Shown piece by piece: positions 1 to 8,025 of a DNA stretch of 64,000 bases. Both the position numbers and the translations under genes were made by a program. Each line of letters begins with the position of its first letter. The first letter of the stretch is position 1. The stretch lies in assembly GCA_037142515.1 (NCBI GenBank), contig JBAXAM010000001.1, positions 1 to 64,000 of the forward strand, written 5' to 3'. Source of the stretch: JBAXAM01 sp037142515 (GTDB taxonomy: Bacteria > Pseudomonadota > Gammaproteobacteria > UBA9339). The notes under the pieces are model-generated. The model had not been told where the DNA came from. It saw only the letters and a list, made by a program, of their open reading frames with translations, and did no database searches.

Positions 1-73
1 TTAAAAGGGCTAGAAGTTTAAACATATTTACAGAAAAAAAGTTGCTTTATCTGATTAAGACTTAAAAAAATTA

Positions 74-364
74 TTACAGATCTTGTTCTTTAGTAAAGGT
101 ATAGCATGCAAACGAATATGCATCAGTTGCATTCGCACCACTTTTTACCTCTTGAATAAGCTCTTTCTTTGCTTGGCCGCCCATCAAATCTGCTATAATA
201 GCGCGTTGAATTGATGCTTGCGTATCAGCATCTGCTTTTTTAGAATAATCGAGCCTACCAACAACAACATTTGCATCTTTTGTTTTTTGATAATCGCAAT
301 ATTTTTTTATCTCATCGGCACCACCTGACACAGCGCTAATTTCAAAAGCGTTTAAATTTTTCAT
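74..364 (-). CDS. small protein with a double-glycine (microcin/bacteriocin-type) leader
   Basis: The 96-residue product starts with a short leader ending in the motif EISAVSGGAD (about residues 8-17). This matches the leader type cleaved after Gly-Gly by C39 peptidase-containing ABC exporters. The mature part would be about 80 residues, charged, with two or three Cys and no clear membrane segment. A strong ribosome site (AAAGGGG) lies about 6 bases before the ATG. A second gene with a near-identical leader cleavage region lies at 48434-48730. No exporter or immunity gene is adjacent, so a bacteriocin role is only inferred. It could equally be a signalling peptide or another secreted small protein. 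Confidence 0.7.
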   Translation of the reverse strand: MKNLNAFEISAVSGGADEIKKYCDYQKTKDANVVVGRLDYSKKADADTQASIQRAIIADLMGGQAKKELIQEVKSGANATDAYSFACYTFTKEQDL

Positions 365-411
365 TTTTACCCCTTTAATTATTTAGTTAATTATTAATTT
401 CATCTGATTTT

Positions 412-442
412 ATCTGTAATACAAACTGGCATAATTACAGAT
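412..442. promoter_or_regulatory. operator-like inverted repeat upstream of the double-glycine-leader gene
   Basis: A perfect 9-base inverted repeat (ATCTGTAAT at 412-420 and ATTACAGAT at 434-442) has a 13-base spacer. The arm centres are about 22 bp apart, close to two helical turns. It lies 48-78 bases upstream of the start codon at 364, where a promoter would be expected. A dimeric regulator site is the simplest reading; a hairpin in the leader RNA is the alternative. Confidence 0.4.
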
Positions 443-472
443 GAGGAAGATTGTATACAACAAACATTAAGG

Positions 473-497
473 AAACCTTACGTGTTTCTTAAGGTTT
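473..497. terminator. possible weak terminator hairpin between fic and the small gene
   Basis: AAACCTTA (473-480) and TAAGGTTT (490-497) form an 8-bp stem with a 9-base loop, located 130 bases downstream of the fic stop codon. There is no long T-run on either strand, so termination is uncertain. The rest of 365-626 shows no coding signal that I can support. Confidence 0.3.
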
Positions 498-626
498 TAT
501 TAAAAATAAGCGAGGATAGGTAAATATTTTTAAAAACCAAGAAATTAAAATATAAAATTATTTTCTCATATGGCTACAACTTTTGATAGTACCTTAATTT
601 GGCGCATGTGAGATGGTGCTACTAAA

Positions 627-1709
627 TTATGGTTGCCACAACTGATAGTGCGTTGCTTTACCTTGTCCTAGTCGCCTCAACCGCTTTAGATCAACGAGCT
701 TCTTAATAATTGATTCAACCGTACGCGCCGGAAAACCAAGCGCCTCTATAGCATCTCTACGCCCAAATTCCATACCTCTAGCAATTGCCCACTGCAACAA
801 AGCCAATTGTTTTTCAGAAAGCAGATGTTCAATATTATCACTCTCAAGAACTTTGAGAGTCTTACAACTTTGGGTTTTAATGCTGCTTATGAAAAATAAC
901 AACCATGGTGAAATATCTTCTGCTGTAGTTTTCCAGGTATTTTGCGTCTTATTGAGAGCAAGATAATAATCTACTTTATTAGCCTCAATAATCTGATCAT
1001 GTGAAACAATTGACGTAAACAAGTACCCTTGTTGCAACAATATTAAATTTGTAAGCAATCTACTAATTCTGCCATTACCATCTTGAAACGGATGAATAGC
1101 TAAATATTCAAAAATAAAGTTAGCCAGCAAAATAAGCGGGTGTTTTGCTTTTGCAGCCACAGCCCAATTATACCAACCCAAAAGTTCTTGCATTTCTTTT
1201 TTAACTAAATGAGGTGGCGTAGGATCAAAAATTACGCCAACAACATTGCCATTATGGTCTTTGGCTTCAACACGATTCGATCCAAACTTATATTGGCCCC
1301 TGTGGCGCGTGTCTTTCTCGCTATATACCAACATATCATGGTGAAGCTTGAGAATGGAGGATTCGCTAATAGAAATGTCATTATAATGATTAAGAATTAA
1401 CTCAAAACATTGTAGATAACCAGCAACCTCCTGTTCATCACGAGTCTTGAATTTCTTGATTCGCAGATTTTTATATAAATTCTCAACCTCTATGTCGCTA
1501 AGACGGTTACCTTCAATACGATTAGAAGAACCGGCAGATGTCACAATCACGGAGCGGGTTAATCTAGTAACAGCTTGTGGCGATAGCCTCTTAGTTATTT
1601 GCCAACTATTTTTAACCCCATCGATTTCGGCAATCATGGCATACACTTGTTCAACAACTAGTGGATTTAAGTTTAACCTTGAGTTAACTCGAAAATCTTG
1701 CCAATTCAT
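627..1709 (-). CDS. Fic-domain protein (probable AMP-transferase) with N-terminal inhibitory motif and C-terminal winged helix
   Basis: The 360-residue protein carries the Fic signature HPFQDGNGRISR near residue 206. In this family the His is the base and the DGNGR loop binds the nucleotide that is transferred to a target hydroxyl. Around residue 62 the stretch SSNRIEGN fits the (S/T)xxxE(G/N) inhibitory helix, so this is the class with a built-in N-terminal inhibitor. The C-terminal 70 residues look like a winged-helix domain (AIEALGFPARTVESIIKKL). The length is typical for stand-alone bacterial Fic proteins of this type. It lies downstream of the AAA ATPase gene on the same strand, with 57 bases between, and could be autoregulated through the repeats at 1717-1755. 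A Dot/Icm effector role is possible but not shown. Confidence 0.9.
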   Translation of the reverse strand: MNWQDFRVNSRLNLNPLVVEQVYAMIAEIDGVKNSWQITKRLSPQAVTRLTRSVIVTSAGSSNRIEGNRLSDIEVENLYKNLRIKKFKTRDEQEVAGYLQCFELILNHYNDISISESSILKLHHDMLVYSEKDTRHRGQYKFGSNRVEAKDHNGNVVGVIFDPTPPHLVKKEMQELLGWYNWAVAAKAKHPLILLANFIFEYLAIHPFQDGNGRISRLLTNLILLQQGYLFTSIVSHDQIIEANKVDYYLALNKTQNTWKTTAEDISPWLLFFISSIKTQSCKTLKVLESDNIEHLLSEKQLALLQWAIARGMEFGRRDAIEALGFPARTVESIIKKLVDLKRLRRLGQGKATHYQLWQP

Positions 1710-1716
1710 ACTCTTC

Positions 1717-1755
1717 TCACATTACGACCATGTGATATTATGTGAGATAATGTGA
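1717..1755. promoter_or_regulatory. helically phased ATGTGA repeats upstream of fic
   Basis: Three copies of ATGTGA start at 1730, 1740 and 1750, exactly 10 bp apart, and an inverted copy TCACAT lies at 1717-1722. TCACATTA (1717-1724) and TAATGTGA (1748-1755) form a perfect 8-base inverted repeat. The block lies 8-46 bases upstream of the fic start codon, over the likely promoter. The 10-bp phasing places all half-sites on one DNA face, as expected for an operator. Confidence 0.5.
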
Positions 1756-1766
1756 CTAAAATCAAA

Positions 1767-3230
1767 TTAAAAAAGATCATGCAACTCAATGACGTTATGT
1801 ATAAGATCTTCGGACCATACATTTCTTTTTAGTCCCATTGTTGTAATCATGGCTAAAAATATCTGTTTTTTGGTTTTTGTTTGTTTTTGGAATACTTCGA
1901 TTTTATTAAGCAAGTTTTTTGCTTCATTTTTATCAAGACTACATATCTTAGAAGAATATTTAATTTCACAAACTGATATTGCATTATCTTGGCGATCAAG
2001 CAGCAAATCAATTTGAGCACCAACCTCCTTAGATTTATGGGTAGGTATATACTTCCAATTCCCTATTAAGCAACCAATACTCCCTAATCCTAGCTTTCTG
2101 ACAATATTATCAGCATGTTTTTTACAAATTCCTTCAAAAGCATATCCAGCCCAGCTTTGCCATGCTGGCGTATTACTAATTTGTCCCCAATAATTAGATG
2201 ACTTTGGGATTTCTTGCCCATCAACAATCTCTTTTATCCACTTCAAATAAAACATACTATACTCATCAATTATCCTATAATAATGATCTCTACGTTTTCG
2301 ACCATATGGTAAGAATTTTTGAATTAATCCTGCGGCTTCTAGTTCTGACAAACGCTCACTAAATCTACCTCCTACAGTTTTTCCAATCGTTTTTACTAAT
2401 TCTTTAAATGAAACTCCATAACGACACTTTGCTATTGCCATTACTATCATTAAGTTAACCTCGGCAGCGTCAAATAATGATTTAAACAAACGAGAAAACT
2501 CTGAAAACAACAATCCATCTTTTCTAAAACAAATGTCATTAACGTTTTGGGCTACAGACTTTGATCGATTCATTTGATCTAGATAATAAGGTATTCCACC
2601 AAAAACCATGTAAATGTCTAATATCTGCTTTTCTTGTAAATGGATACCGTTATTTTCCAAATATCGTTTAGTTTCAGATAACGTAAACGGCTCTAACAAC
2701 ATTATCTTTGTCAAACGATTATATAGTCCTCCTTTTGCATTTATGAGTTTATTTAACATCCATGAAGCAGCTGAACCACATACAATTAATTTTAAATTTG
2801 GTATTTTGCTCCATTGTGTATTCCAAAAATAATCTAAGCTTTGCAATAGTCGTGACTTCTTCGTAGCAAGCCATGGAATTTCATCTAAAAAAATAATTAC
2901 CTTTTTAGATTTGGATATTTGCTTGATCTCTTGCGTAAGCAACTCAAATGCATCTCGCCAATTCTCTGGAATTGCTATCAACAAATTAGGATAAAAAACT
3001 GCTTGAAAACTTTTTATAAAGTTAGTTAACTGATCGTGCATACTGCCATCTTTAAGACCAGCACACTCTAGGTAAATCCCTTTATTTGAAAGGCATTGCT
3101 GAACTAAGAACGTTTTTCCAACTCTTCTTCTCCCGTAAAGAGCGACTAGTTCTGCTCTTTTAGAAGATTGCATCTGATCTAAAACACTTATTTCTTTTTC
3201 ACGACCAACGATCTTAATGATATTAACCAT
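1767..3230 (-). CDS. archaeal-type AAA ATPase with C-terminal nuclease-like (DUF234) domain
   Basis: The 487-residue protein has a P-loop (GRRRVGKTFLV, about residue 33) and a Walker B-like IIFLDEIPWL around residue 112. Next come the (GG)IPYYL region typical of archaeal-type ATPases and a winged-helix stretch near residue 285. The C-terminal third (AQIDLLLDR ... CEIKYSS) resembles the restriction-endonuclease-like DUF234 module with D-x(n)-ExK residues. Such proteins are common in archaea and scattered in bacteria. Their function is poorly known and they are often gained by transfer. The gene is flanked by unusual palindromes at 3241-3313 and is followed by fic. I cannot tell whether it is a defence, toxin-related or host-interaction protein. 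Confidence 0.85.
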   Translation of the reverse strand: MVNIIKIVGREKEISVLDQMQSSKRAELVALYGRRRVGKTFLVQQCLSNKGIYLECAGLKDGSMHDQLTNFIKSFQAVFYPNLLIAIPENWRDAFELLTQEIKQISKSKKVIIFLDEIPWLATKKSRLLQSLDYFWNTQWSKIPNLKLIVCGSAASWMLNKLINAKGGLYNRLTKIMLLEPFTLSETKRYLENNGIHLQEKQILDIYMVFGGIPYYLDQMNRSKSVAQNVNDICFRKDGLLFSEFSRLFKSLFDAAEVNLMIVMAIAKCRYGVSFKELVKTIGKTVGGRFSERLSELEAAGLIQKFLPYGRKRRDHYYRIIDEYSMFYLKWIKEIVDGQEIPKSSNYWGQISNTPAWQSWAGYAFEGICKKHADNIVRKLGLGSIGCLIGNWKYIPTHKSKEVGAQIDLLLDRQDNAISVCEIKYSSKICSLDKNEAKNLLNKIEVFQKQTKTKKQIFLAMITTMGLKRNVWSEDLIHNVIELHDLF

Positions 3231-3240
3231 AGCGCCAATC

Positions 3241-3313
3241 CTTAGATATTGCCATTAATGCATGCATTATAAGCGGCAATATCTAAGCACGCAACATATT
3301 TATTGCCGCTTAT
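3241..3313. promoter_or_regulatory. overlapping, mutually exclusive inverted repeats between infB and the ATPase gene
   Basis: CTTAGATATTGCC (3241-3253) pairs perfectly with 3275-3287, and ATAAGCGGCAATA (3269-3281) pairs perfectly with TATTGCCGCTTAT (3301-3313). The two 13-bp stems share bases 3275-3281, so they cannot form together. A 14-base perfect palindrome (TAATGCATGCATTA, 3256-3269) sits between them. The block fills the gap between the infB stop codon (3329) and the ATPase start (3230). There is no clear T-run, so it may be an infB 3' processing or termination structure, or an operator. Confidence 0.55.
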
Positions 3314-3328
3314 GTTTACATATCCTAT

Positions 3329-5716
3329 TTATTCTACCGTACGCTTAACCAGTACAGTCTTATAAACTTCAATCTGATCACCAGGTTTGATGTCGTTATA
3401 GTTTTTAACGCCAATACCACATTCCATACCTTGACGAACTTCATTTGCATCTTCTTTGAATCTGCGCAAAGACTCAAGCTCGCCCTGATAGATTACAATA
3501 TTATCGCGCAGAACTCTGATGGGATTACCGCGTTTAATAGTATTTTCGATCACCATACAGCCGGCAATCGCACCAAACTTGGAAGAACGGAATACTTCGC
3601 GCACCTCAGCCAAACCTATAATTTGCTCTTCGTATTTCGGCGCCAACATTCCAGTTAAAGCGGATTTAATATCATCAGCTAATTTATAAATAATACTATA
3701 GTAACGCAAATCCACACCTTCGCGTTCAGCTAAACGTTTGGCAACTGCATCAGCACGCACGTTAAACCCTATAATAATACCGTCTGAAGCCAATGCTAAG
3801 TTAACATCTGATTCGTTAATACCACCAACACCACTAGCTACAACTTTAATTTTTACTTCGTCTGTAGCAATTTTATCTAGTACATCTCTGATAGCTTCCC
3901 CTGAACCTTGAACATCAGTCTTAAGCACAATGTTTAAAGTCTTAGCACCTTCTTCTTGCATCCGCACTAAAATATTCTCTAACTTAGCTGCTTGCTGTTT
4001 TGCTAATTTAATATCACGATATTTGCCCTGCCGAAATAATGCTATTTCACGAGCTTTCTTTTCACTAGCAACCACAATTGCTTCATCACCAGCGCTTGGT
4101 GCTCCTGACAAACCCAAAACTTCAACTGGAATTGATGGACCAACTTGAGCAACTTTTTTGCCAGCATCATCAAACATACCACGCACTCGACCATAATGCA
4201 GGCCAGTCAGTAAAATATCTCCTTGATGCAAAGTGCCTTTTTGAACTAAAACTGTTGCTACAGGGCCATGTCCTTTATCTAAACGTGATTCGATTACCAC
4301 TCCGCGCGCTGCACAATCAGTTGGAGCTTTTAATTCTTGAACTTCAGCCAAAATTAAAATCGACTCTAAAAGCGCATCAACACCATCACCAGTTTTAGCA
4401 GAAATTTTCTGGAAAATCGTATCACCACCCCATTCTTCTGGCACGATACTATATTTGGTTAATTCAGTTTGAATACGGTCTGGATCAGCTCCAGGCTTAT
4501 CCATTTTATTAATAGCAACTATAAGCGGAACTTTGGCTGCTTGGGAATGCTGAATTGCTTCTACTGTTTGCGGCATCACGCCATCATCAACCGCCACTAC
4601 CAAAACTACAATATCAGTACATTTGGCACCACGAGCACGCATTGCAGTAAATGATTCGTGTCCGGGAGTATCTAAAAAAGTTATCATGCCACGCGGCGTC
4701 TCTACATGATAAGCACCAATATGCTGCGTAATTCCACCAGCTTCGCGCACTGCAACTTTAGTACGACGAATATAATCCAAAAGAGAAGTCTTACCATGAT
4801 CAACATGACCCATAATAGTAACTATAGGCGCACGTGTTACAGCTTCAGCAGTACTTGCGTGTTCTAATTCTAAACTATCTTCCAAAGCAGTTTCTTTAAT
4901 TAGCTTAGTTTTAAATCCCATTTCCTCTGAAACTAAAGCTGCTGTATCTTGATCAATTACCTGATTAATAGTCGCCATCGCTCCCATTTTGATCATGTTT
5001 TTGATCACTTCTGTGGCTTTCACCGACATCTTTTGCGCAAGTTCAGCAACAGTTAAAGTTTCAGGAATAGAAATTTCACGTACGCCCGCAACAGCCATAG
5101 ATTTTTCAGTAAGAACTTCTTCTTTTTCTTTATATTTGGAAGTAATAGCTTTTGTGGTTTTCTTAGGCGCTTGCTTAACTTCAGTGTGAATACGATGTTT
5201 AGGCTTGGGAGCAGCTGCTTCTACCTTATGAGGCTTAGGCGGTAATTCGACTGCTGGTTCAGGTTTGCTTTCTGCAGTTTTAACTTCTTTCTTGTGTGTT
5301 GATAACTCTGCTTGAGCCTTACGCTCTTGTTCTTCTTTAGTGCGACGCTCTGCAGCCAGCTTCTTTTCCAAAATCTTTTTTTCTTCTTCTTCAATACGGC
5401 GCTTTTCTTCGGCAAGTTCTTTATCAACATCATAAGCGCGTCGCTTACGCACAGTAACACTAATAATATTACGAGCGGACGCTGCAGCAGTATCAGATGT
5501 TTTTTTGCGCTTTAAAGTGAAGGCGGCAGGCGCATCACTCTCCTGCACTCCTGTATGAATTGATTTCAGATATCCAAGTAAAAGGTGTTTTTGTTCGTCG
5601 GTAATAAGCTGACCGGAGCTTTGGACTTCAATCCCAGCGCTTTTTAACCGCAGCAAAAGCTGCTCTGGCGGAATACCCACCATTTTTGCTAACTGCTCTA
5701 CCGTAATGTCTGCCAT
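3329..5716 (-). CDS. infB: translation initiation factor IF-2
   Basis: IF-2 is the GTPase that places initiator tRNA on the 30S subunit and promotes 50S joining. The 795-residue protein begins with the IF2_N fold (MADITVEQLAKMVG). A Lys/Glu-rich linker follows to about residue 200, then a second IF2_N segment and the G domain. Visible G motifs are GHVDHGKTSL (G1), DTPGHESF (G3) and NKMDKP (G4). The C-terminal domains II to IV follow and end in the fMet-tRNA binding region. It is somewhat shorter than the 890-residue E. coli protein because of the linker. It is the last gene of the rimP-nusA-infB operon, 11 bases after nusA. Confidence 0.98.
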   Translation of the reverse strand: MADITVEQLAKMVGIPPEQLLLRLKSAGIEVQSSGQLITDEQKHLLLGYLKSIHTGVQESDAPAAFTLKRKKTSDTAAASARNIISVTVRKRRAYDVDKELAEEKRRIEEEEKKILEKKLAAERRTKEEQERKAQAELSTHKKEVKTAESKPEPAVELPPKPHKVEAAAPKPKHRIHTEVKQAPKKTTKAITSKYKEKEEVLTEKSMAVAGVREISIPETLTVAELAQKMSVKATEVIKNMIKMGAMATINQVIDQDTAALVSEEMGFKTKLIKETALEDSLELEHASTAEAVTRAPIVTIMGHVDHGKTSLLDYIRRTKVAVREAGGITQHIGAYHVETPRGMITFLDTPGHESFTAMRARGAKCTDIVVLVVAVDDGVMPQTVEAIQHSQAAKVPLIVAINKMDKPGADPDRIQTELTKYSIVPEEWGGDTIFQKISAKTGDGVDALLESILILAEVQELKAPTDCAARGVVIESRLDKGHGPVATVLVQKGTLHQGDILLTGLHYGRVRGMFDDAGKKVAQVGPSIPVEVLGLSGAPSAGDEAIVVASEKKAREIALFRQGKYRDIKLAKQQAAKLENILVRMQEEGAKTLNIVLKTDVQGSGEAIRDVLDKIATDEVKIKVVASGVGGINESDVNLALASDGIIIGFNVRADAVAKRLAEREGVDLRYYSIIYKLADDIKSALTGMLAPKYEEQIIGLAEVREVFRSSKFGAIAGCMVIENTIKRGNPIRVLRDNIVIYQGELESLRRFKEDANEVRQGMECGIGVKNYNDIKPGDQIEVYKTVLVKRTVE

Positions 5717-5727
5717 ATTTTACTCGT

Positions 5728-7212
5728 TTATTCAAACCACGGCTTACGCGCCACCATAATTAGTTTAGCTTTTTCTTCATCCGACAATTCTTCAATATCA
5801 CTTAAATCATCAACTGATTGTTCAGCCAGATCCTCTCGCGTAATAATACCTCTACCAGCAAACACATAAGCTATATGTCGCTTCATGCCCTCAAGTTCCA
5901 ATAAATCCTGTGCTGGTTCAACTACACCAACTTCAACTTTGCTCGACAAAGCTTTTTCTAGGATTATATCACGCGCGCGATTGCGTAGTGCTTCGGCAAT
6001 TTCTTTATCAAACCCTTCAATCGTTAGCAAATCATCAAGCGGGGCATAGGCAACATCTTCTAGAGTACGAAAACCTTCCTGCACTAAAATATTTGCTAAA
6101 TCTTCATCTACAGATAAATTTTCAGTAAATACAGTCGTCAAATTCTGAGATTCTTCTTTAACTTTTTTCTCTGCTTCAACCACACTGATAACATTTAATT
6201 TCCAGCCAGATAGTTCTCCAGCTAATTTAACATTCTGTCCATTACGTCCAATGGCTAAAGCCAACTGATCCTCACGTACCGCAATATCCATAGCTCTCTT
6301 GTCTTCATCAACAACAATTGAAGCGATTTCTGCGGGCGCCATAGCATTAACAACAAGTTGTGCTGGATCATCATCCCACAAAATCACATCGATCCGCTCA
6401 CTACCAAGTTCATTGGAAACATTTTGTACACGTGAACCACGGATGCCAATACAAGCACCAATTGGATCGATACGACCATCGTTGGTCTTGACTGCCATTT
6501 TTGCGCGCAAACCTGGATCACGAGCAACTGCTTTAATGGTAATTATATCTTCGCTGATCTCTGGAACTTCAAGTTTAAATAATTCGATTAACATTTTGGG
6601 CGAGGTACGACTCATAACAAGCATTGGACCTTTACCATCTTCTCGCACTTCACATAAAATACCGCGCACACGATCACCAATGCGAACCGCCTCTTTGGGC
6701 AACATACCATCACGAAAAATTATTGCCTCAACATTGCTCCCCATATCTAAAATAATATGGTCACGCCCAGTTTTTCTGACAATACCCATCGTCAATGTAT
6801 TAACCAAACCAAGATAGCGTTTAACAACATCTTCACGCTCTGCGCGTCTAATTTCGCGCATAATAACTTGTTTGGCTAGTTGTGCGGAAATACGCCCAAA
6901 CTCAACGGATTCAACTGGCTCTTCAATTACATCACCAACCTCAAGCTCAGAATCGACTTCTTGTGCTTGAATAAGCGTCATTTGCTTACCTGGAAACTCT
7001 AACTCTTCTTTACTTCCAATTATCGTCCAACGACGAAAAGTCTCATAATTACCTGTATTACGATCAATCACAACTTTAATATCGACCTCTTCGACATAAC
7101 GCTTGGCAGTCACAGTTTCTAGCGCGCGTTCAATCGCACCAAAAATGACCTCTTTTTCCATATCTTTTTCGTTAGATACAGAATCTACTACTAGTAATAT
7201 TTCCTTGTTCAT
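5728..7212 (-). CDS. nusA: transcription termination/antitermination factor NusA
   Basis: NusA binds RNA polymerase and modulates pausing, termination and antitermination. The 494-residue product has the N-terminal RNAP-binding domain, then S1 (about 135-200), two KH domains (GACIGIRGSRVQNV and AIGRNGQNVKLAGELSGW) and two C-terminal acidic helix-hairpin-helix repeats. This is the full proteobacterial layout. I chose the ATG at 7212 (MNKEILLVVDSV) over an upstream in-frame GTG because it matches the conserved NusA start and has AGGG 8 bases before it. The rimP stop codon lies just upstream, so translation is probably coupled. Confidence 0.97.
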   Translation of the reverse strand: MNKEILLVVDSVSNEKDMEKEVIFGAIERALETVTAKRYVEEVDIKVVIDRNTGNYETFRRWTIIGSKEELEFPGKQMTLIQAQEVDSELEVGDVIEEPVESVEFGRISAQLAKQVIMREIRRAEREDVVKRYLGLVNTLTMGIVRKTGRDHIILDMGSNVEAIIFRDGMLPKEAVRIGDRVRGILCEVREDGKGPMLVMSRTSPKMLIELFKLEVPEISEDIITIKAVARDPGLRAKMAVKTNDGRIDPIGACIGIRGSRVQNVSNELGSERIDVILWDDDPAQLVVNAMAPAEIASIVVDEDKRAMDIAVREDQLALAIGRNGQNVKLAGELSGWKLNVISVVEAEKKVKEESQNLTTVFTENLSVDEDLANILVQEGFRTLEDVAYAPLDDLLTIEGFDKEIAEALRNRARDIILEKALSSKVEVGVVEPAQDLLELEGMKRHIAYVFAGRGIITREDLAEQSVDDLSDIEELSDEEKAKLIMVARKPWFE

Positions 7213-7217
7213 AGCTA

Positions 7218-7685
7218 TCACCCTACTAAATTGGCTTTATTAATATTTACTAATTCAAAAGTAACAATTTCGTTATCTACCTCGTTATCTACTGCTAATT
7301 CTAACCTATCATCAAAAACCGCATGAATCTTACCAGTAAACTTACGCTGACCATTTTTAGGTTGCTGCAAACGCACACAAATTAAACTACCTATGTAGCG
7401 CTCGTAGTGCTCCACTAAAAACAACGGCCGATCTAGTCCTGGCGATGAAACTTCCAGGTTATAACCTCCAGAAATTGGGTTTTCTACATCAAACAAAGCA
7501 CCAATTTGGTTACTTACTCGACTACAGTCATCAATATTCACACTCCCTAAAGACATATCAATATAAACTCGAAGCAGAGTGTATTTACCACCTTGATGCA
7601 ACTCTATACCCCAAAACTCATACCCCATAGCCTTAATTATGGGAGCAATTAATTCTTCAATTTTCTTATTAAGTTTCATTTGCAT
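7218..7685 (-). CDS. rimP: ribosome maturation factor RimP
   Basis: RimP assists late 30S maturation. The product of about 155 residues has the expected N-terminal alpha/beta domain (GYEFWGIEL) and the segment NLEVSSPGLDRPLF, the most conserved motif of the family. A C-terminal SH3-like domain follows. Two ATG codons (7685 and 7679) and an upstream TTG (7688) are possible starts; none has a good ribosome site. The start lies only about 8-14 bases from the hairpin at 7693-7719, which is unusual and suggests control by read-through or a nearly leaderless mRNA. Confidence 0.93.
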   Translation of the reverse strand: MQMKLNKKIEELIAPIIKAMGYEFWGIELHQGGKYTLLRVYIDMSLGSVNIDDCSRVSNQIGALFDVENPISGGYNLEVSSPGLDRPLFLVEHYERYIGSLICVRLQQPKNGQRKFTGKIHAVFDDRLELAVDNEVDNEIVTFELVNINKANLVG

Positions 7686-7692
7686 CAAATAT

Positions 7693-7719
7693 AAAAAATG
7701 GGCAAAAAGCCCATTTTTT
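7693..7719. terminator. bidirectional intrinsic terminator between the initiator tRNA and rimP
   Basis: An 11-bp stem (AAAAAATGGGC / GCCCATTTTTT) with a 5-base A loop is flanked by T-runs in both directions. It lies downstream of tRNA-fMet on the minus strand and would end the secG-tRNA transcript. Because it abuts the rimP start codons it may also act as an attenuator for rimP-nusA-infB. Confidence 0.75.
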
Positions 7720-7781
7720 TCAAAATAAAAATCAAAATTTTAACCCTTATACTTTTCTATAATTAACCACTTAACTCTAAT

Positions 7782-7858
<77 letters not shown>

Positions 7859-7935
7859 ATAATTTTCTACAGGAGCGGCATTATACAAGCTTATGCACCC
7901 AAAGTTCAAGGTAATATTTACTTGTTTTAACAAAG

Positions 7936-8017
7936 TGCCGAAGGCCGGACTCGAACCGACACAGTTTTCACCACTACCACCTCAAGGTAGCGTGTCTACC
8001 AATTCCACCACTTCGGC
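7936..8017 (-). tRNA. leuU: tRNA-Leu (anticodon GAG)
   Basis: An 82-base class II cloverleaf with a long variable arm. The acceptor stem is GCCGAAG / CTTCGGC with discriminator A. The anticodon loop TTGAGGT gives GAG, reading CUC and CUU. No CCA is encoded, unlike the neighbouring tRNA-fMet. It lies 8 bases downstream of secG on the same strand, as in the E. coli secG-leuU-metY cluster. Confidence 0.96.
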
Positions 8018-8025
8018 ATTAATCA

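Noticed and set aside
1..3330. Insertion sequence or prophage at the left end
   Set aside because: No transposase, integrase or target-site duplication is visible; only the accessory genes and palindromes suggest transfer.
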